Source of the DNA: Anarhynchus alexandrinus
Taxonomy: Eukaryota > Chordata > Aves > Charadriiformes > Charadriidae
Direction: 5' to 3'
DNA length: 64,000 bases
Assembly: GCA_008711295.1 (NCBI GenBank)
Contig: VUYV01000124.1
Span: 1,258,943-1,322,942, forward strand
Below the pieces are notes generated by a model. It searched no databases. It saw only the letters and a program-made list of their open reading frames with translations, and had not been told where the DNA came from. The position numbers and the translations under genes were made by a program. Positions 1-11,899 of this stretch are shown here, piece after piece. Numbering within the stretch: the first letter of the stretch is position 1; each line of letters begins with the position of its first letter.

Positions 1-398
1 GCTTGCAAAACTAGAGTGTGTATATACCCGAAGTCAGCATCTCAGCATCAAATCCATTTACTCATAACTTTGGCACCAAGAGGAAATCTCTCAGCTAAGA
101 GGAGAGCTTTTTCTAGGAAGACTGAGCCAAACTGGGTAAGCGGCTTTTCTTTTGTATGCACAACAAATAATCTTCAAAACTTCACGTTTATCATATATTT
201 CCAAATCAATAGTTCCATGCATGCACAAGCCTAGAATGTCTAAAATAATCTTGTAGATGCTGGGCTTGTTTTGAACCGTGAGCAAAATCCATGTGGTGAC
301 TTTCAAGGCAATGTCTGTGCAATGCAGGGCAGCGTTTACTAGTCTTAAAACTTCCCTGTCAAAACCTGGAAAGTCTCATCATTCAAAAAGAGCTTTAC
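1..398 (-). other. RGS6: RGS6 intron, 5' part only (runs off the window)
   Basis: This is the start of the intron that follows the exon at 399-480. It opens with GTAAAG on the minus strand. I looked on the minus strand for the next expected coding stretch of the R7 family (a sequence like PGCVNTTE) and did not find it, so the next exon should lie below position 1. No repeat or other element is evident here. Confidence 0.8.
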
Positions 399-480
399 CA
401 CAGGCCTGTGCACATCCCAGAATGCTCTTTCTTGGCTGTCCAAAATCTTTCTTTCTGTTTTATCCTTTTTCCTGTCGACT
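399..480 (-). CDS. RGS6: RGS6 internal exon, DHEX end ([11 protein letters not shown]...VHRPV)
   Basis: This is the most 3' coding exon in the window, 82 bp. Read on the minus strand it follows the acceptor TTTTCAG and ends at CCTGTG before the donor GTAAAG. Its first base A completes the split AA|A lysine codon from the exon at 3590-3666. It then encodes [27 protein letters not shown] and ends in phase 0. The charged [26 protein letters not shown] run is characteristic of R7-family RGS proteins and sits between the DHEX region and the GGL linker. By analogy with mammalian RGS6 it covers roughly residues 180-206. The following exon is outside the window. RGS6 is the better call than RGS7 because KTERK fits RGS6, whereas I recall KIERK for RGS7. 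Confidence 0.95.
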
Positions 481-3400
481 CTGAAAACAAAAGCATAGAC
501 ATATGAGTCAACATACAATTAACACTTTCTTCTTTGTTACTATTCCTAGCTGGGGTTTTAAGCCCATGACAAAAAAAAATCAGAAGTCCACTTTTTTGTA
601 CAGAAATGTCACACTCCCACTTGGCAAGGCCATGTGCCATGAACAAAATATCACTGACGTTTGCTCCAATATATGTCAAAAGGGATTTTCGTATTAAGGG
701 CGGAAATTTATTTTAACCTCTGCTTTTTTATCTGGTGAGGAAAACAACCTTTCCTGATACTGTTCCCAGACCCTGATTTGGCAGGCTGGGGAAGTTCGTG
801 TTTGGCTTTGGCTCTGTCAGGAGACCCACCGGGACCTCTTTACTCCAGGTGAAGCTCTTGGCTGGTGCAAGACGGAGGTCTATGTCAGGAGGTCCTGTGC
901 CTCAGCAGCACTGCTGGTATGACCACAGATGGCGAAGGGGCAGCTGTCCCAGGCATTCCCAGCAGCAACGGCACAGGCAGCGCTTGGGGCCACCCTCCTT
1001 AGGGCTCTGCCCGCCCGCCCTGGTGTTGGCAGAGCGAGGGGTGACAGCACAGGTGACTGGAACCGAGCTTGCCGCATGGCCTCGTGCAAGCCGCCGCTCA
1101 CCCAAGAGACGTGCAACTGGGCCAGCACAACTGCAACCCAGTAATTTCAGCCCTGATGCCAACCAGTGAATCGACTCACTCAAAGCACAGGCATCAAAGG
1201 CTGCCAGAGGTTGCTCAAAGCAAGTGTTCCCCTATCTCTTGGCAGCATTGAGCAATGCGTGTCTGGTGCCTCACTCTATGTAGCTCAGCTCTACACACGA
1301 GCACAGCACAGTCACCACCGGCTTGCAAGATCTACCTGTAGAGATACTGGATGAGGCACAGGAAAGGAGGAACTGCTTTCATCTCCAGAGCAGGACTGAA
1401 AACCTAACAGCATCCCTGGGCTGGGTTCCTGCACTGCTGCCACATGGGAGAATCAAAAGAGTGAGGAAAAAAAAAACCACGTGAGCTGGGATTTCTGACC
1501 ATTAGGTTCTCCCCCCTCCTGTTTCGCTTTTGGAGGGGCAGTGATCCTTGGCTAAGTCTGTGCTAGAAATGTACCAAGGGGATAGAAAATGAGGGACTGA
1601 AATGAAGGTTTCTGAACACCCTTCCCCATAAAAAGCCCAAGTCCTCTGAAGTTCACTATCACTCTCTGAATACCCCCTCTGCAAGGCTGAGATGAGAAAT
1701 GGAGCTCTGCACAGGCTCTGTCCCCGCTGCCAGACAGCAGTCACTGCACTGCGCTGAGGAGCAAATGCAGACACCCAGCCCAAAACCTCTTTTTCTGGAA
1801 CGAGCCCTTCGTGTCTGGCCTAAGGGGAAGGTAAAGTCTTCTGCCAACTTCACACCACGCGGTGCACACAAACTGGAGGGACTCTTTGGAGGCTCCATGA
1901 ATTGTTTTCATGGGTGCTTTGTGCTGAACCCACGTTCTCGGCTCAAATCCCCAAACCTACCAATAACTCAGTATTTCACATTTTAAACTATGAAGATACA
2001 ACACAGTTAGAGGCTCTGTGGCTGCAGTTTTTGAGCCATTTAGGTACAGCAACGGAAATTCTGTGTGCAAATGAAGACATGGAAGGTGGAGCAGAACTTG
2101 ATAAACAGAAGGAAATATTTTCAGTTATTTTCGTTTGGTTTTCCTTTTTAGTTAATTCAGGGCTGTGGATTACACTGTGAATTCCAGCCCTGCCTTTTTA
2201 GAAACCTGAACACTGAACCTCACACAAACTGGGAACCAAGAAGCTGACACTAGCCAGCAAAAAAAATTGATAGTGGCCAGTCCATGCTTACATTTCAAAG
2301 AAAACATAATGGAGAAAAGATGAATAAGCAACAGTGATCCTGTAAAGAATCCGATATTTACATTTGTTTCTTAGGTAATAATTGTATGCTGTAGACAGAA
2401 TGCAGAACTTTGTTTTGACTTAAGGTTGTGCGTTGGGTTTTTTTTTTTCATCTTGGCAATAAACTTTTAAATAACTAAAAGTACGCTTGCTATCGTAACT
2501 TCTATTTTTCTCTTCCAAACAGAACACTGGCATTCTGGTCAGAAAAAAAATAAAATCCCTTAATTACCTTGTAATTTAAAGGATAATTACTATGTACTTA
2601 AATAGTACATAATTACAAAGTTATTAAGCAAAGAATTAATCAAAATTCCAAAGAGTTAATCAAAGATAGAGACATACCTCAGCCACACCCTCAAGAAATG
2701 ATGTTCCTTAACTTTTTAAGCATCTAATGCTGAAAGTGCAAATTCTTTCTAGTGGTACAGGGTGTCAGTAGTGGTGTTCTCATGCACCATCTTCACCAAC
2801 CTCTCCATTTTATAGGTGACAACTACACACGTGAAACTGACATGTAGGGTTTTAGGCACGAGTTTGTAGGCAACTAGTCTACAAACCCTGGACCATACCC
2901 ATTTTGCAGCAATAATGAAAACACGCTCAAAATATTAAGAGGCTTCAAACTGTTGTAACAAAGGAAGATAAGAAAAAAATGTAAATTTCAATCATGAGAA
3001 GAGGATAGGAAAAACCCAAATACTATATCTGACTAAGTTTCACGTAAGCGGTACCCAATTTTCCACACTAATTTAGTAGCACAATTCGGACTGCAGAAAG
3101 TAGAGGTACAATGGAGTCAACTAGGGATTGGTATAAATGAGAAAACCAAATCCAGTCTACTGTAAATACCACCCTTATAATCACTTTGAAGGGGCGGTAT
3201 TTTTAAACTCAGAAATACTTTAAAAGCATAAAGTAACACAGACAGATGATTAAGTTCTGTTCTTTCCATTTATACAAACAAAAAATACTACACAAAAGTA
3301 TAAGCCGAATAGGCAAGCGAATTGCTCAAGCTCCCATGGTGAATCCAGGCTCAGGAGCTCCTGACCAACATTTCCATGTACAGATAATTAAATCCATCTT

Positions 3401-3589
3401 TCAGATTCTGGCACAAAACCTTCAGAATTGGCTGTCTATTGTTTCTAGTCTGCTGTTGATTAAAATTCACCAACACCTTCTGGGGTTAGTCGCAGTAAAG
3501 ACTTTGACAGAGAAATTTTATCTTTACAGAATCCCCTTCCCTTCACAGCTCTAAATACCGGTGCAGTTCAGTGCTCCAGGATTACTCAC
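481..3589 (-). other. RGS6: RGS6 intron (3.1 kb)
   Basis: Minus-strand intron with donor GTGAGT at 3589 and acceptor TTTTCAG at 481-487. Most of it is AT-rich and unremarkable. The 800-1150 stretch is richer in G+C and some CpG, but I see no splice-bounded reading frame in it. A short perfect hairpin lies at 2591-2611. No interspersed repeat is recognisable. Confidence 0.85.
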
Positions 3590-3666
3590 TTCACTTGGGC
3601 CTCAGCTTGCATGAAGATGAATTCCCACTTTCTTGCAAATGCTCTCTGAAGTCTTGCTAAGTTTTC
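3590..3666 (-). CDS. RGS6: RGS6 internal exon, DHEX helix ([10 protein letters not shown]...EAQVK)
   Basis: A 77 bp exon on the minus strand. It follows the acceptor TTGTCAG and ends with GTG AA before a perfect GTGAGT donor. It starts in phase 0 with GAA and encodes [20 protein letters not shown], then A-E-A-Q-V and two bases of a lysine codon. This amphipathic, arginine-rich helix belongs to the DHEX region, which packs on the DEP domain. In R7 RGS proteins the DEP/DHEX module binds the membrane anchors R7BP and R9AP. The ENLARL sequence is one of the places where RGS6 differs from RGS7, which I recall as ESLARL. Phase 2 at the 3' end joins exactly to the exon at 399-480. Confidence 0.97.
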
Positions 3667-6641
3667 CTGACAAAAGATGAAAATAGGAAGAACAATTAAT
3701 CCCTGTAATTAGAACTACTGCTTAAGAACACAGTTTGCATGCCGGTTATTTATTTTATTCCTTTTTTTAAGCTGGAAAACTCAAGACACGGAAGTCAGTG
3801 CTGGTTTCAGGTGAACTATCCTGCAGGCATACAAGGTTGTAACACATCCTTTCAGGCTGCAGCCAAGAAGGCCCTGTCAGGGAGAAGTAATGGAGTGCTA
3901 TGAAGACAGCCTGAGCTCCGCTATGAAAATAGCGATGGACTTGTTCCCAAAAGATAACACTGAGAAGCATTGTGACGCTGACGACTTTCATTTCTGATAG
4001 CAGATGGCTGCCACCTGCACGTTTCCCTCTCATCCCCACTTTCCCTTCCTCCCCTCACCACTCTCTTTTCTTCAGGCTTTTGCTAAGGTGCAAAGCCTGA
4101 GCATCCCTCGCTTCGCTCAGTCCTGGCCGCCGCCGAGAGCGTTACGCAGCTGCACAGCACTGCAGGCTGGGGATTGCCAGCATGATTCATAAAAGGAAAT
4201 AGCTTGTTTGTCTCAACAATGAACATCGCTAACTGCAAAGACTGGGTCCAGATGCAGCCTCGCTCTACATATGAAGTAAGAGCCCCGGTCGGGACCCATT
4301 ACAGAGAGCATCATGATCTGAACGTTTGGAGGTGGATGTGGCTTCATCACAGCTCAAGGTCAAACTCGGGACATGGCCAGAATTTCAGGCTCAAATGGCA
4401 CCCCGAAGTCACATATCCACACCCACCCTGACAAGGAGGCCTAGGAGACCATTAACCTGACCTTCTTCTCCATTACAGCTGGTTCAACTGTTGCAAATTG
4501 TTACTGATATGAACACTGTTGGTCCTACTGCTGTTCTTTTCATACCTATTCCCTTTATTTCAAGGAAGTGCTTAAGGGCATGCACTTCCATGCTAGAAGA
4601 AATCTTCCTACTATTTACTTTAATAGTAAATCTTCCTATTATTTACTTTAAACTCTTGTATAACACAAGGCATAAAGCTTGGCCCTGTCACCACCAAGTC
4701 CATGTCAGACTTTCAGTCCGTACACACGGAAAAGTTAAGCAAATTATTTACAGCTTTGCGGAACTGTGATGATTTCCTTAACTGGGGCTACAAGGAAGAA
4801 CTACTTGTAATTATCTGCAAAAACAATTTTTTGTGGGTTTCTTTTTTTTTTAATTTTATTTTAAATTACGTTCATATGTGCCCTCTGGAGTAAATATGCT
4901 GAAGCCAATGAAACATCACCAATTGAAGCAATATTTGAATCGTGCTTATGTTTGGCCAATTATAAACAAAATGGAATGCAATTATGCAAGCTTAATCATA
5001 TCATCAAGACCCCTGCTCTGCCAGTATAAAGGAGGCGTTGGGGGTTGTCTATGAAAGCTGCAAGCAGGACCTAAAAATGAGAAGATGTCCCCTGAGGTGC
5101 TTTGTAGAGAGTCTCTTTGGAAACTCCAGGTCAGTGCTGATGCCCACAGAGGAGCATTCTCATACTACATCTCCAAAAACGTGCAGTAAAAATACAGGGC
5201 TCCTTCCCACTCCTGTTTCTCTCACTTGTGCTCAGCTTCCATCTCCATTGCTGGATCTGCTTCAGCTCCCATAATGACTAGGAAGAGTCGGTGCCGTTCT
5301 TATCTGATTGTCTCTAATTAAGAGAGCAAAGTTTGAATGCAAAAGCAAACTCTAATTGTGCAATGCAATATTCACAAGAAAAATGAGAGACTGCCAAGAT
5401 CTAATTATTTGCCATCACTGGAGCATTGCTACTCTCAGTAGACAACGATGTGCAAAAGTACTTAGCCATAGCCTCGCTGCATGTGTGTGGGAGTGTGTGC
5501 ACTGCTGAACAGCCTTTTGTTGCTTTATGATAGATCTTTAGAGTACTTACAGTTAATTGGTTGGCTGTGAGCAATTTTAATGGTTTTAATAATGAAATCA
5601 ACAATATGCAGAAGAGAAAACTCAGCAAAAGGATGTGTAAGTGCATGCAGATTATTATATTCCTTCCTTTATGCCTGTACTTCAAGATTAGAACTCTTGG
5701 GAACTCTGGATGCATTTCCAGGGTGGACTAGATAAGCGGCAATTTTTGCATACTCTTCACTGAAAGGACCAAATGGCATGTATATATACCCATGTGCACA
5801 AAAGTCCCAAAATGTGGAAGGTAAGGAAGAAGGAAAAAGTCCATTCTTGGAAAAAAAACCCTAAAATGTATTCAATATAAATGTTTTCATTGTAATAAAC
5901 ACGAACACAGAAGTCCACTGAACCAACTTTGTAAACAAACCCTCCAATGAAATTCAGCTGTTACACTGTTGAGTTAGTAAACCAAAAAAAAAGTCAATAT
6001 AATAGAAAGAAAAGTTCAGCTGCTCAAAGCATTCAGCTGCTGGCATTCAAAGAAACTCACACTAGCCCTACCCCTCCTGCCTCCATTTTCCCACTCCTCT
6101 CCACCCAAACCCTGCACAATCTGAAGCCAACGTTGGGGATATTTTTATGGATAATAATTTAATGACAGAAAATATGCCCTGAATAAGCATAAGCAATAGT
6201 TTTTATATGGCATATTGAAAACAGTCCAAGTCTAATATCTGAAAACTTTCCTTTTATGGTCTGTGACTAGATGGGTCAACAGCAACTTAATTGCCAATAA
6301 TGCACCTGAAAGCCATCATTTTCAATGTGTTAATATCTGCTATATGAACCAGGAACTGTTAACTGCAAAGAGGAAACCAACGTAAACTTCTGTGTAATTT
6401 TCCCAATCTCGGAGGGCTGGCTGTACAGCAGATGCTTTAACTTGACATATTGCAAAGCCAGGGACGTTCCCCAGTCACGTTCCCGATGTCGCCTCCAGAT
6501 CAACCTCAACACAATTTTGACAACTGCAAAAAAGGCACAGTAAAGGCTGACCCCAAGGCACAAAATGGCAGCATTCAATTGGCAAGCAAAGCTCTCCCCG
6601 CACCCTCCCCCAGCTTTAAACTCTAGCAGCAGTGTACCTAC
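3667..6641 (-). other. RGS6: RGS6 intron (3.0 kb)
   Basis: Minus-strand intron with donor GTAGGT at 6641 and acceptor CAG at 3667-3669. It contains a 28-bp-period direct repeat (4601-4622 and 4629-4650) and an AT-rich stretch with homeodomain-like ATTA/TAAT cores around 4918-5010. No recognisable mobile element and no other coding exon were found. Confidence 0.85.
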
Positions 6642-6706
6642 GGCTTCATAATCTGCCAGCTCCAGCCTAGCTTTGTTCTGCATGGTCCGTTTGCAAAGAT
6701 AGATGG
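6642..6706 (-). CDS. RGS6: RGS6 internal exon, DEP-DHEX linker (IYLCKRTMQNKARLELADYEA)
   Basis: A 65 bp exon on the minus strand. It follows a pyrimidine-rich acceptor (TTTCTCCCTTTAG), and its first two bases CC complete the split G|CC alanine codon left by the exon at 9431-9482. It then encodes I-Y-L-C-K-R-T-M-Q-N-K-A-R-L-E-L-A-D-Y-E-A and ends in phase 0 at GAAGCC before GTAGGT. A donor four bases later (GTACAC) is possible, but it would shift the frame relative to the next exon, so I reject it. The CKRTMQNKARLELADYEA block is near-invariant in RGS6 and RGS7. The preceding A-I (rather than A-V, recalled for RGS7) supports RGS6. The open frame continues past both ends into intron, so the exon must be defined by its splice sites. 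Confidence 0.97.
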
Positions 6707-9430
6707 CTAAAGGGAGAAACAGAATGGGAAACAATTACAGACAGATTATTAGTACGAGATCTTAAAAAAAGAAAAAAGTGGTCCATGCACTATTTGTTCT
6801 CATCAGAAAGCAACACGAGGCAAGGAATGAGAGGGCTGAATACCCAGCTGACATTACCCACTAGTAATCTCAGAGGCCGTAAACATCTGGGACATCTCAT
6901 TTAAAAGTGCTGAGAGTAGATGCCAGGACCTAACAAGATGTCTGAGAAAGGCACAATTGCTTCTGGGGCTGGTAAAAGATTTAGCATTAGCAACCTGTTC
7001 CCCTCAGCACTTTGAGAATATGCCTGCCAAAGTGAGAAGCTTTGCACTTCTTTTCCCCTTTTGTTTAAAAATAAAAAAGGAAGAAATTGAGGATATTGAA
7101 ATGAAAACAGAAATACGAGCCAGGTCTTAAAGGTATGATCTGAGCATTTTTTCATATGCTTTTCTACACATTTATGCTTTATTCTACTCTTTTCAAACGG
7201 TTAAGAAAAGCCTTCTCACATTTCACCATAGGCAGACACTGCAGAAACCGATGTGGTTTGGGATTCTGAGGGTCATGATGAGGCAGTGCACGACACCAAA
7301 CCAGTCCCAGGCTGCCTGCTGGACTGCTAGCTCACCCCGTTTCCATTACAGGCTGAAACACAAGGTCCCCAGCACACCCTGGGTGTACAGTCAGGTCTGA
7401 ACTAGGTACGAGAAGTCCAGTGCTGTCATTTTGGCACGGATCTGATGTAAATTTTAGAGCTTCCTTGTGTTTTGCCCTCTCTTATGCTGCATGACCGGGT
7501 ACTTATTGTCCAACAGTGTACCAAACTGGAGTGGAGCAGAAGGTAAATCATCATCTACATAAAACTGAAATAAAGCTTTTTGAGAAAACTTTTGCTTTTC
7601 TTTGAAAAACCATGTAGTTTTGGTTTTCTGATAAATACAATTTTCCGACACCTTCATGGATGTTTTCCATTAGAAAATTATTCTTCTATTTAAAAATGTA
7701 TGTTAAAAAAGGTGCTACTCCTGTAATTCTATTCTATGTTACTCCTATAATTCTAACCTTCCTATAACGCATGGTAACCAGAGCTGATCAGCTCACGTAT
7801 ATTTATATTTATACATCTCACACGCAATTTCATCTGTAAGCCATTTACAACACCAGATAAAGCGAATCAGTCATCTCACAGTATTTCTTCATGCTAGGCA
7901 GTGACCTGCCATTAGCAAGTTAGTTCCTGTCCTCCGAGTGGACCCAGGCAAATAGAAAAAGTATGAAGAGCTGCTGGGATTTCAGTTTTATTTGGGTCTA
8001 CTGCTAGTTTGGGATTAATTCCTGGGAAGACTCCATCTGTACAGACCTCTGATATGCAAAGACTGATTATAAGCATATGTTAGAGATTTCTGGGACAGAT
8101 GAAAATCCGTCACTACAGGGCTCACAGCTAATGCAGTTGCAGCTTGTCCAGCTGTGGGTCAGCTCATACAGGGCTTTATTTTGAGGTGTACTGTTCCACT
8201 CAGTGCCCTTGCAGCACAATAATCTGACTGCAAAACCAGTTATTTATCAGGTACTACAGGAAAAAAACACAACTTCCCTCTTCAGATTGTTATTCTGATA
8301 TTCACAGAACGCATATTTGGCACAGTTCAGACAGTTATATACGGTGACTGTAAAATCTGGAAATAATTTTGCATATAATGAACAGCATCGTGTTTTCTCT
8401 TAAGCAGTTCCCTCACTGGGATAAACACGTAGGTCTCTGCTAGCTTCCCTGCAGATGAGGGCTGCAAATGAACTATCACATGGCAGGCACCATTGCAGGC
8501 TACTTCTCCGCCCCAGCAAATGATTTCCAGAATCCATAATGATGAGTAATTATTGCCCAAGAAAGAAAAGAAACCCTGATTATTCAGGGAGGAGTTCTAA
8601 ACTGATCTTAGATTATGAGATATTTCAAAAGAAGCACTTCCAGAAGCTCCTGTTTTATGAGCTCACACATGGATTCACTTCCTCTTCCAATGCCACACCA
8701 GGATGCAACAATTGATTTTATCATTTAACTGTGAAAGAAGTGCAGTTCTGGAACAGACAGCAACATTGCATGCAGACAGCTAAAGATAACAACGCTGACA
8801 TATTTTCTTTATGTATTATCACTGTCTGCAGGCACTCACATGTTTAACACACCATGCTGCAGTTTATTAGCTCATAAACCATGCTCAGTCTTCTCTTTTT
8901 TACCAGCTGTCAGCTGGTAATCTTAAAAAAAATGGGAAAAAGAAGTCTGATGTCATATATCAGAGAACTTTAACTACGGGTTGCCATCAGTTATATGCTG
9001 GTTTATTGATCAGCCAGATGAGTGCCCAGATGAGGTAACTTTTTATTGATCAACATATCAGATTCAGCTACAGATCAGAGTATGTTCTCCCACAAAAGCA
9101 ATACTGGTATAATTTAAGATTCCCAAGGAGCAATATTCTTCTTGCCATAAATCCTACCAAAATGAACAGAGCTATGGGAGAATGAAGGTAACGGTAGGTA
9201 AAACTCTGGTCCTACTGAACTCAATGGCTACAGCTCTGTGGGCTTGAGATACCCCGGGATTTCACTTCATGTATTTGAGATGGGCACAAATCTGCCTCTG
9301 ATGCTGCAGTCTGGCAAGAAACTCTGCTGATGAAGGGTTTAGATGGCCAACAGCCATTATTTTACAGGCAATTTTTTCCATCGCAAACTTTATGTACTAA
9401 CTTTCTACAATGAAATAATTATACTCTCAC
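6707..9430 (-). other. RGS6: RGS6 intron (2.7 kb)
   Basis: Minus-strand intron with donor GTGAGA at 9430 and acceptor TTTAG at 6707-6711. The sequence is ordinary unique AT-rich intron with no recognised repeat, exon or RNA gene. Confidence 0.85.
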
Positions 9431-9482
9431 CATAATCTGTGTTTTCTGGTTCCCAGCAGTTTGAAGGCCAAAAGTACGGTGC
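9431..9482 (-). CDS. RGS6: RGS6 internal exon (APYFWPSNCWEPENTDY)
   Basis: A 52 bp exon on the minus strand between acceptor TTCTTAG and donor GTGAGA. It starts in phase 0 with GCA and encodes A-P-Y-F-W-P-S-N-C-W-E-P-E-N-T-D-Y plus the first G of a split alanine codon. The FWPSNCWEPENTDY motif follows the DEP domain in R7-family RGS proteins and forms the start of the DHEX extension. I see no substitution relative to the mammalian RGS6 sequence that I remember. Both neighbouring exons join in frame. Confidence 0.97.
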
Positions 9483-11792
9483 CTAAGAAACAACATAGGC
9501 ATTTTTGTAATTTAAGAGATGTCAAACAATTCAGATGCAGAAAAACATTACAAGTACAAAAAGAAGAATCACAAATTCTACGCCCCAGTCTCTGCCCTCA
9601 GGGGAAACACTGCCACAGATCTCAGTAAAAGCACGGAAGCTTTTCCAGGAAGGCATCACCTTTAACATTCCTCACTGCAGGCAAATAGAGATGCTGTAAT
9701 ACACGCATCTCTTGAGGAGGATGTCCAGTATCCTGATGACATTTTAGGTAGTTGCCATTTCATCTGAACATGGACCTCTTACCCTCTATCGCAAGAATGT
9801 CCTGTTTCCTCAGGAATTCACAGGCACCTGGAATCTTTTTTTTTTTTTTTTAATAGGAGCATGAGAAACCTCATGGCCTTTTATATATGCTACACACCAC
9901 TTGCTTTTTTGGAGCAGCTACCAGTGTGCTTGGCAACCCACAAAACAATTTACTTTTTAAATGTAACAGATGGCAGAGGTCAAAACTCAGCTGATTAGAG
10001 TCATTCGGAAAGCAGAAGTCCTGCTAAGATTACTGCTTTTGTTTTCTCTCCAGGTCTGCATATTGCAGTTGCTACAATTAATTACAAGATATTACCTACA
10101 TGTATCTGTATTTCAGTTTTAACATGAATGAAAAATAATGTCCCTGTGATCACACAAATTACAAAACGCAGTTTTGTGTTACTGACGTAATGCCACAAAT
10201 GGGCATAGGACGTTACACATACAAAGACTATTCCTTGCACCAAAGTACAGTGAGAAACCATGGAGGGATCAAACAATACAGGGTTCAATGCTCCTCACTG
10301 ATATATATCTTATGAACTTCACATGATCAGCTACTGTTAAAAAAGGGACAGATGTTGAGGCAGAAAGTGGCAAGAAGAGATTAATGGAAAAGAAAAATGA
10401 TTCTATCAAGTCATTTTTGCAGAAAAACAGCTGAGGACAACTGTTGCAGGAAATGACAACAGGCAAAGAATATGCAAAAGTTGTAGGAAAAGATAAGGAA
10501 AAGCAGAGAAAAGTCAATAAGCAGTCAAGACAATGTGATGATGTGGTTTACACAGGCTTAAAAATAACAAAAAGAAATTAAATTATACTCTGCTTTTGAA
10601 ACCTAGCTCCTGAGAGACGCACAGGACAACTTCTTACGGTGTCATTCTTTTAAAATAGAGAGAAATGCAACTAAATGGGCAATCAGTATTACCCCTGCTT
10701 CTGTCAAGTCTTGCATGACAGGAGGACGAGGGCTTTCAGAAAAGTAAGAGAACTGTCACAAAAAAAATCTTAGGCTGAATGATGCCAGGTAACCAGAAGG
10801 TGGGCAGAGATAAGGAGAGGTCTGTGATCTTCTGGGCTTCTTTGTTGACCATGCTATTGGTCTCGTGTGATAACACAATACCACATTAGCTGTAGGACAG
10901 TGAGCATGAGCAGCAGCAACATCAGATGCAAAGAGGAGAACAGGCTTTTCAAATAATAACTAAATAAGAGAAAACAAATATAAGGGAGGAATGGGAGGGT
11001 GAAGAGAAGAGAGGTCACAGGAAAGATAAGGGTGCTGCCTGGGATCATGTAACAGAAAAACACAAATTCAGCCAGCAGGATTAGGCAGTAGGACTCCAGG
11101 TTTGAACTTATTGCTTCTTTTAAAGTTATACAATCTGTCCAAAAGGATTTGCTGCAGTACAAATACTCAAGTTATCTAGAAGGCTGACAGCAGCAGTTTT
11201 TGGGAAGGGCATGGAACACAAGTGCAGGATGCTTTAAAAATTCAGCACATCTGGAGACACAGGGACAGTGAGGAATAGAGATGCCCCAGCTTAGGTGACT
11301 GCCAAGGTTATAAATCCTCTGTAAAAGAGCCAAAGCCTGAAGCTTGCCCCCTCCCACACCAATCTCTAACCAAGAGAGGATAAAAATTCCAATTTTCTGC
11401 TATGCCAGAGCTTGAATGTCCAACTCCAAAGTTTGCCCTGGTCCATTTTGCACAGGAGGGTGGCTACTCAATTCTGTGCCAGGATTAGAACCTGAGAGTC
11501 ATTTTCTTTCTCCTGTACTTGTTCAACTCTGAGTACAACAGTGTTGAAATCACATATCAAAAGTAATCACAAGACATATCAGTTCATTTATGTGAAAACT
11601 GTGGATCAGAAAGTAGAGAAGAGCAGATCTTTATGAAGTGACTATATAACCTCCTAAGGCCTCTACGAAGACAGCCTCAATCCCTGGCTTCATAGACCTA
11701 ACAGGTGCTCAGGGATAAAGAGCGAGTGATTTCAGCAGTGTTATTGCAGGGACAGTAGAAGGGGCCACAAGGAAGGCAGAGGGCTCACCAAC
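9483..11792 (-). other. RGS6: RGS6 intron (2.3 kb)
   Basis: Minus-strand intron with donor GTTGGT at 11792 and acceptor TTAG at 9483-9486. It contains a T16 homopolymer at 9836-9851 and otherwise unremarkable sequence. The donor GTTGGT is weaker than the others in this gene. Confidence 0.85.
9836..9851 (+). repeat. poly-T tract (16 bp)
   Basis: An uninterrupted run of 16 T, equivalent to poly-A on the RGS6 sense strand. It lies about 350 bp upstream of the exon at 9431-9482 in the gene direction. There is no associated retroposon body that I recognise. Confidence 0.9.
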
Positions 11793-11899
11793 CTGGAAAC
11801 GATAGAACGTCCCATCATCTTTCAGGGTAAGGACGTGGTCTGAGATCGGAAAGACATAACCCTGTGCAGCAATAAGACTTCCCAAGTGTATTGCTTCCC
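11793..11899 (-). CDS. RGS6: RGS6 internal exon, C-terminal half of DEP domain
   Basis: A 107 bp exon on the minus strand, after acceptor CTCTTTCACAG and before donor GTTGGT. The first two bases GG complete a G|GG glycine codon. It then encodes [20 protein letters not shown], followed by [15 protein letters not shown], ending in phase 0. The [23 protein letters not shown] segment is the terminal beta-strand part of the DEP domain in R7 RGS proteins. [13 protein letters not shown] favours RGS6 over RGS7, which I recall as EALHLGTLMAAHG. The DEP fold helps place the RGS6-Gbeta5 complex at the membrane, where the RGS domain (not in this window) accelerates GTP hydrolysis on Galpha-i/o. Confidence 0.97.

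Noticed and set aside
1..398. Search for the RGS6 exon following VHRPV.
   Set aside because: No PGCVNTTE-like coding sequence on the minus strand here. The exon must be outside the window.
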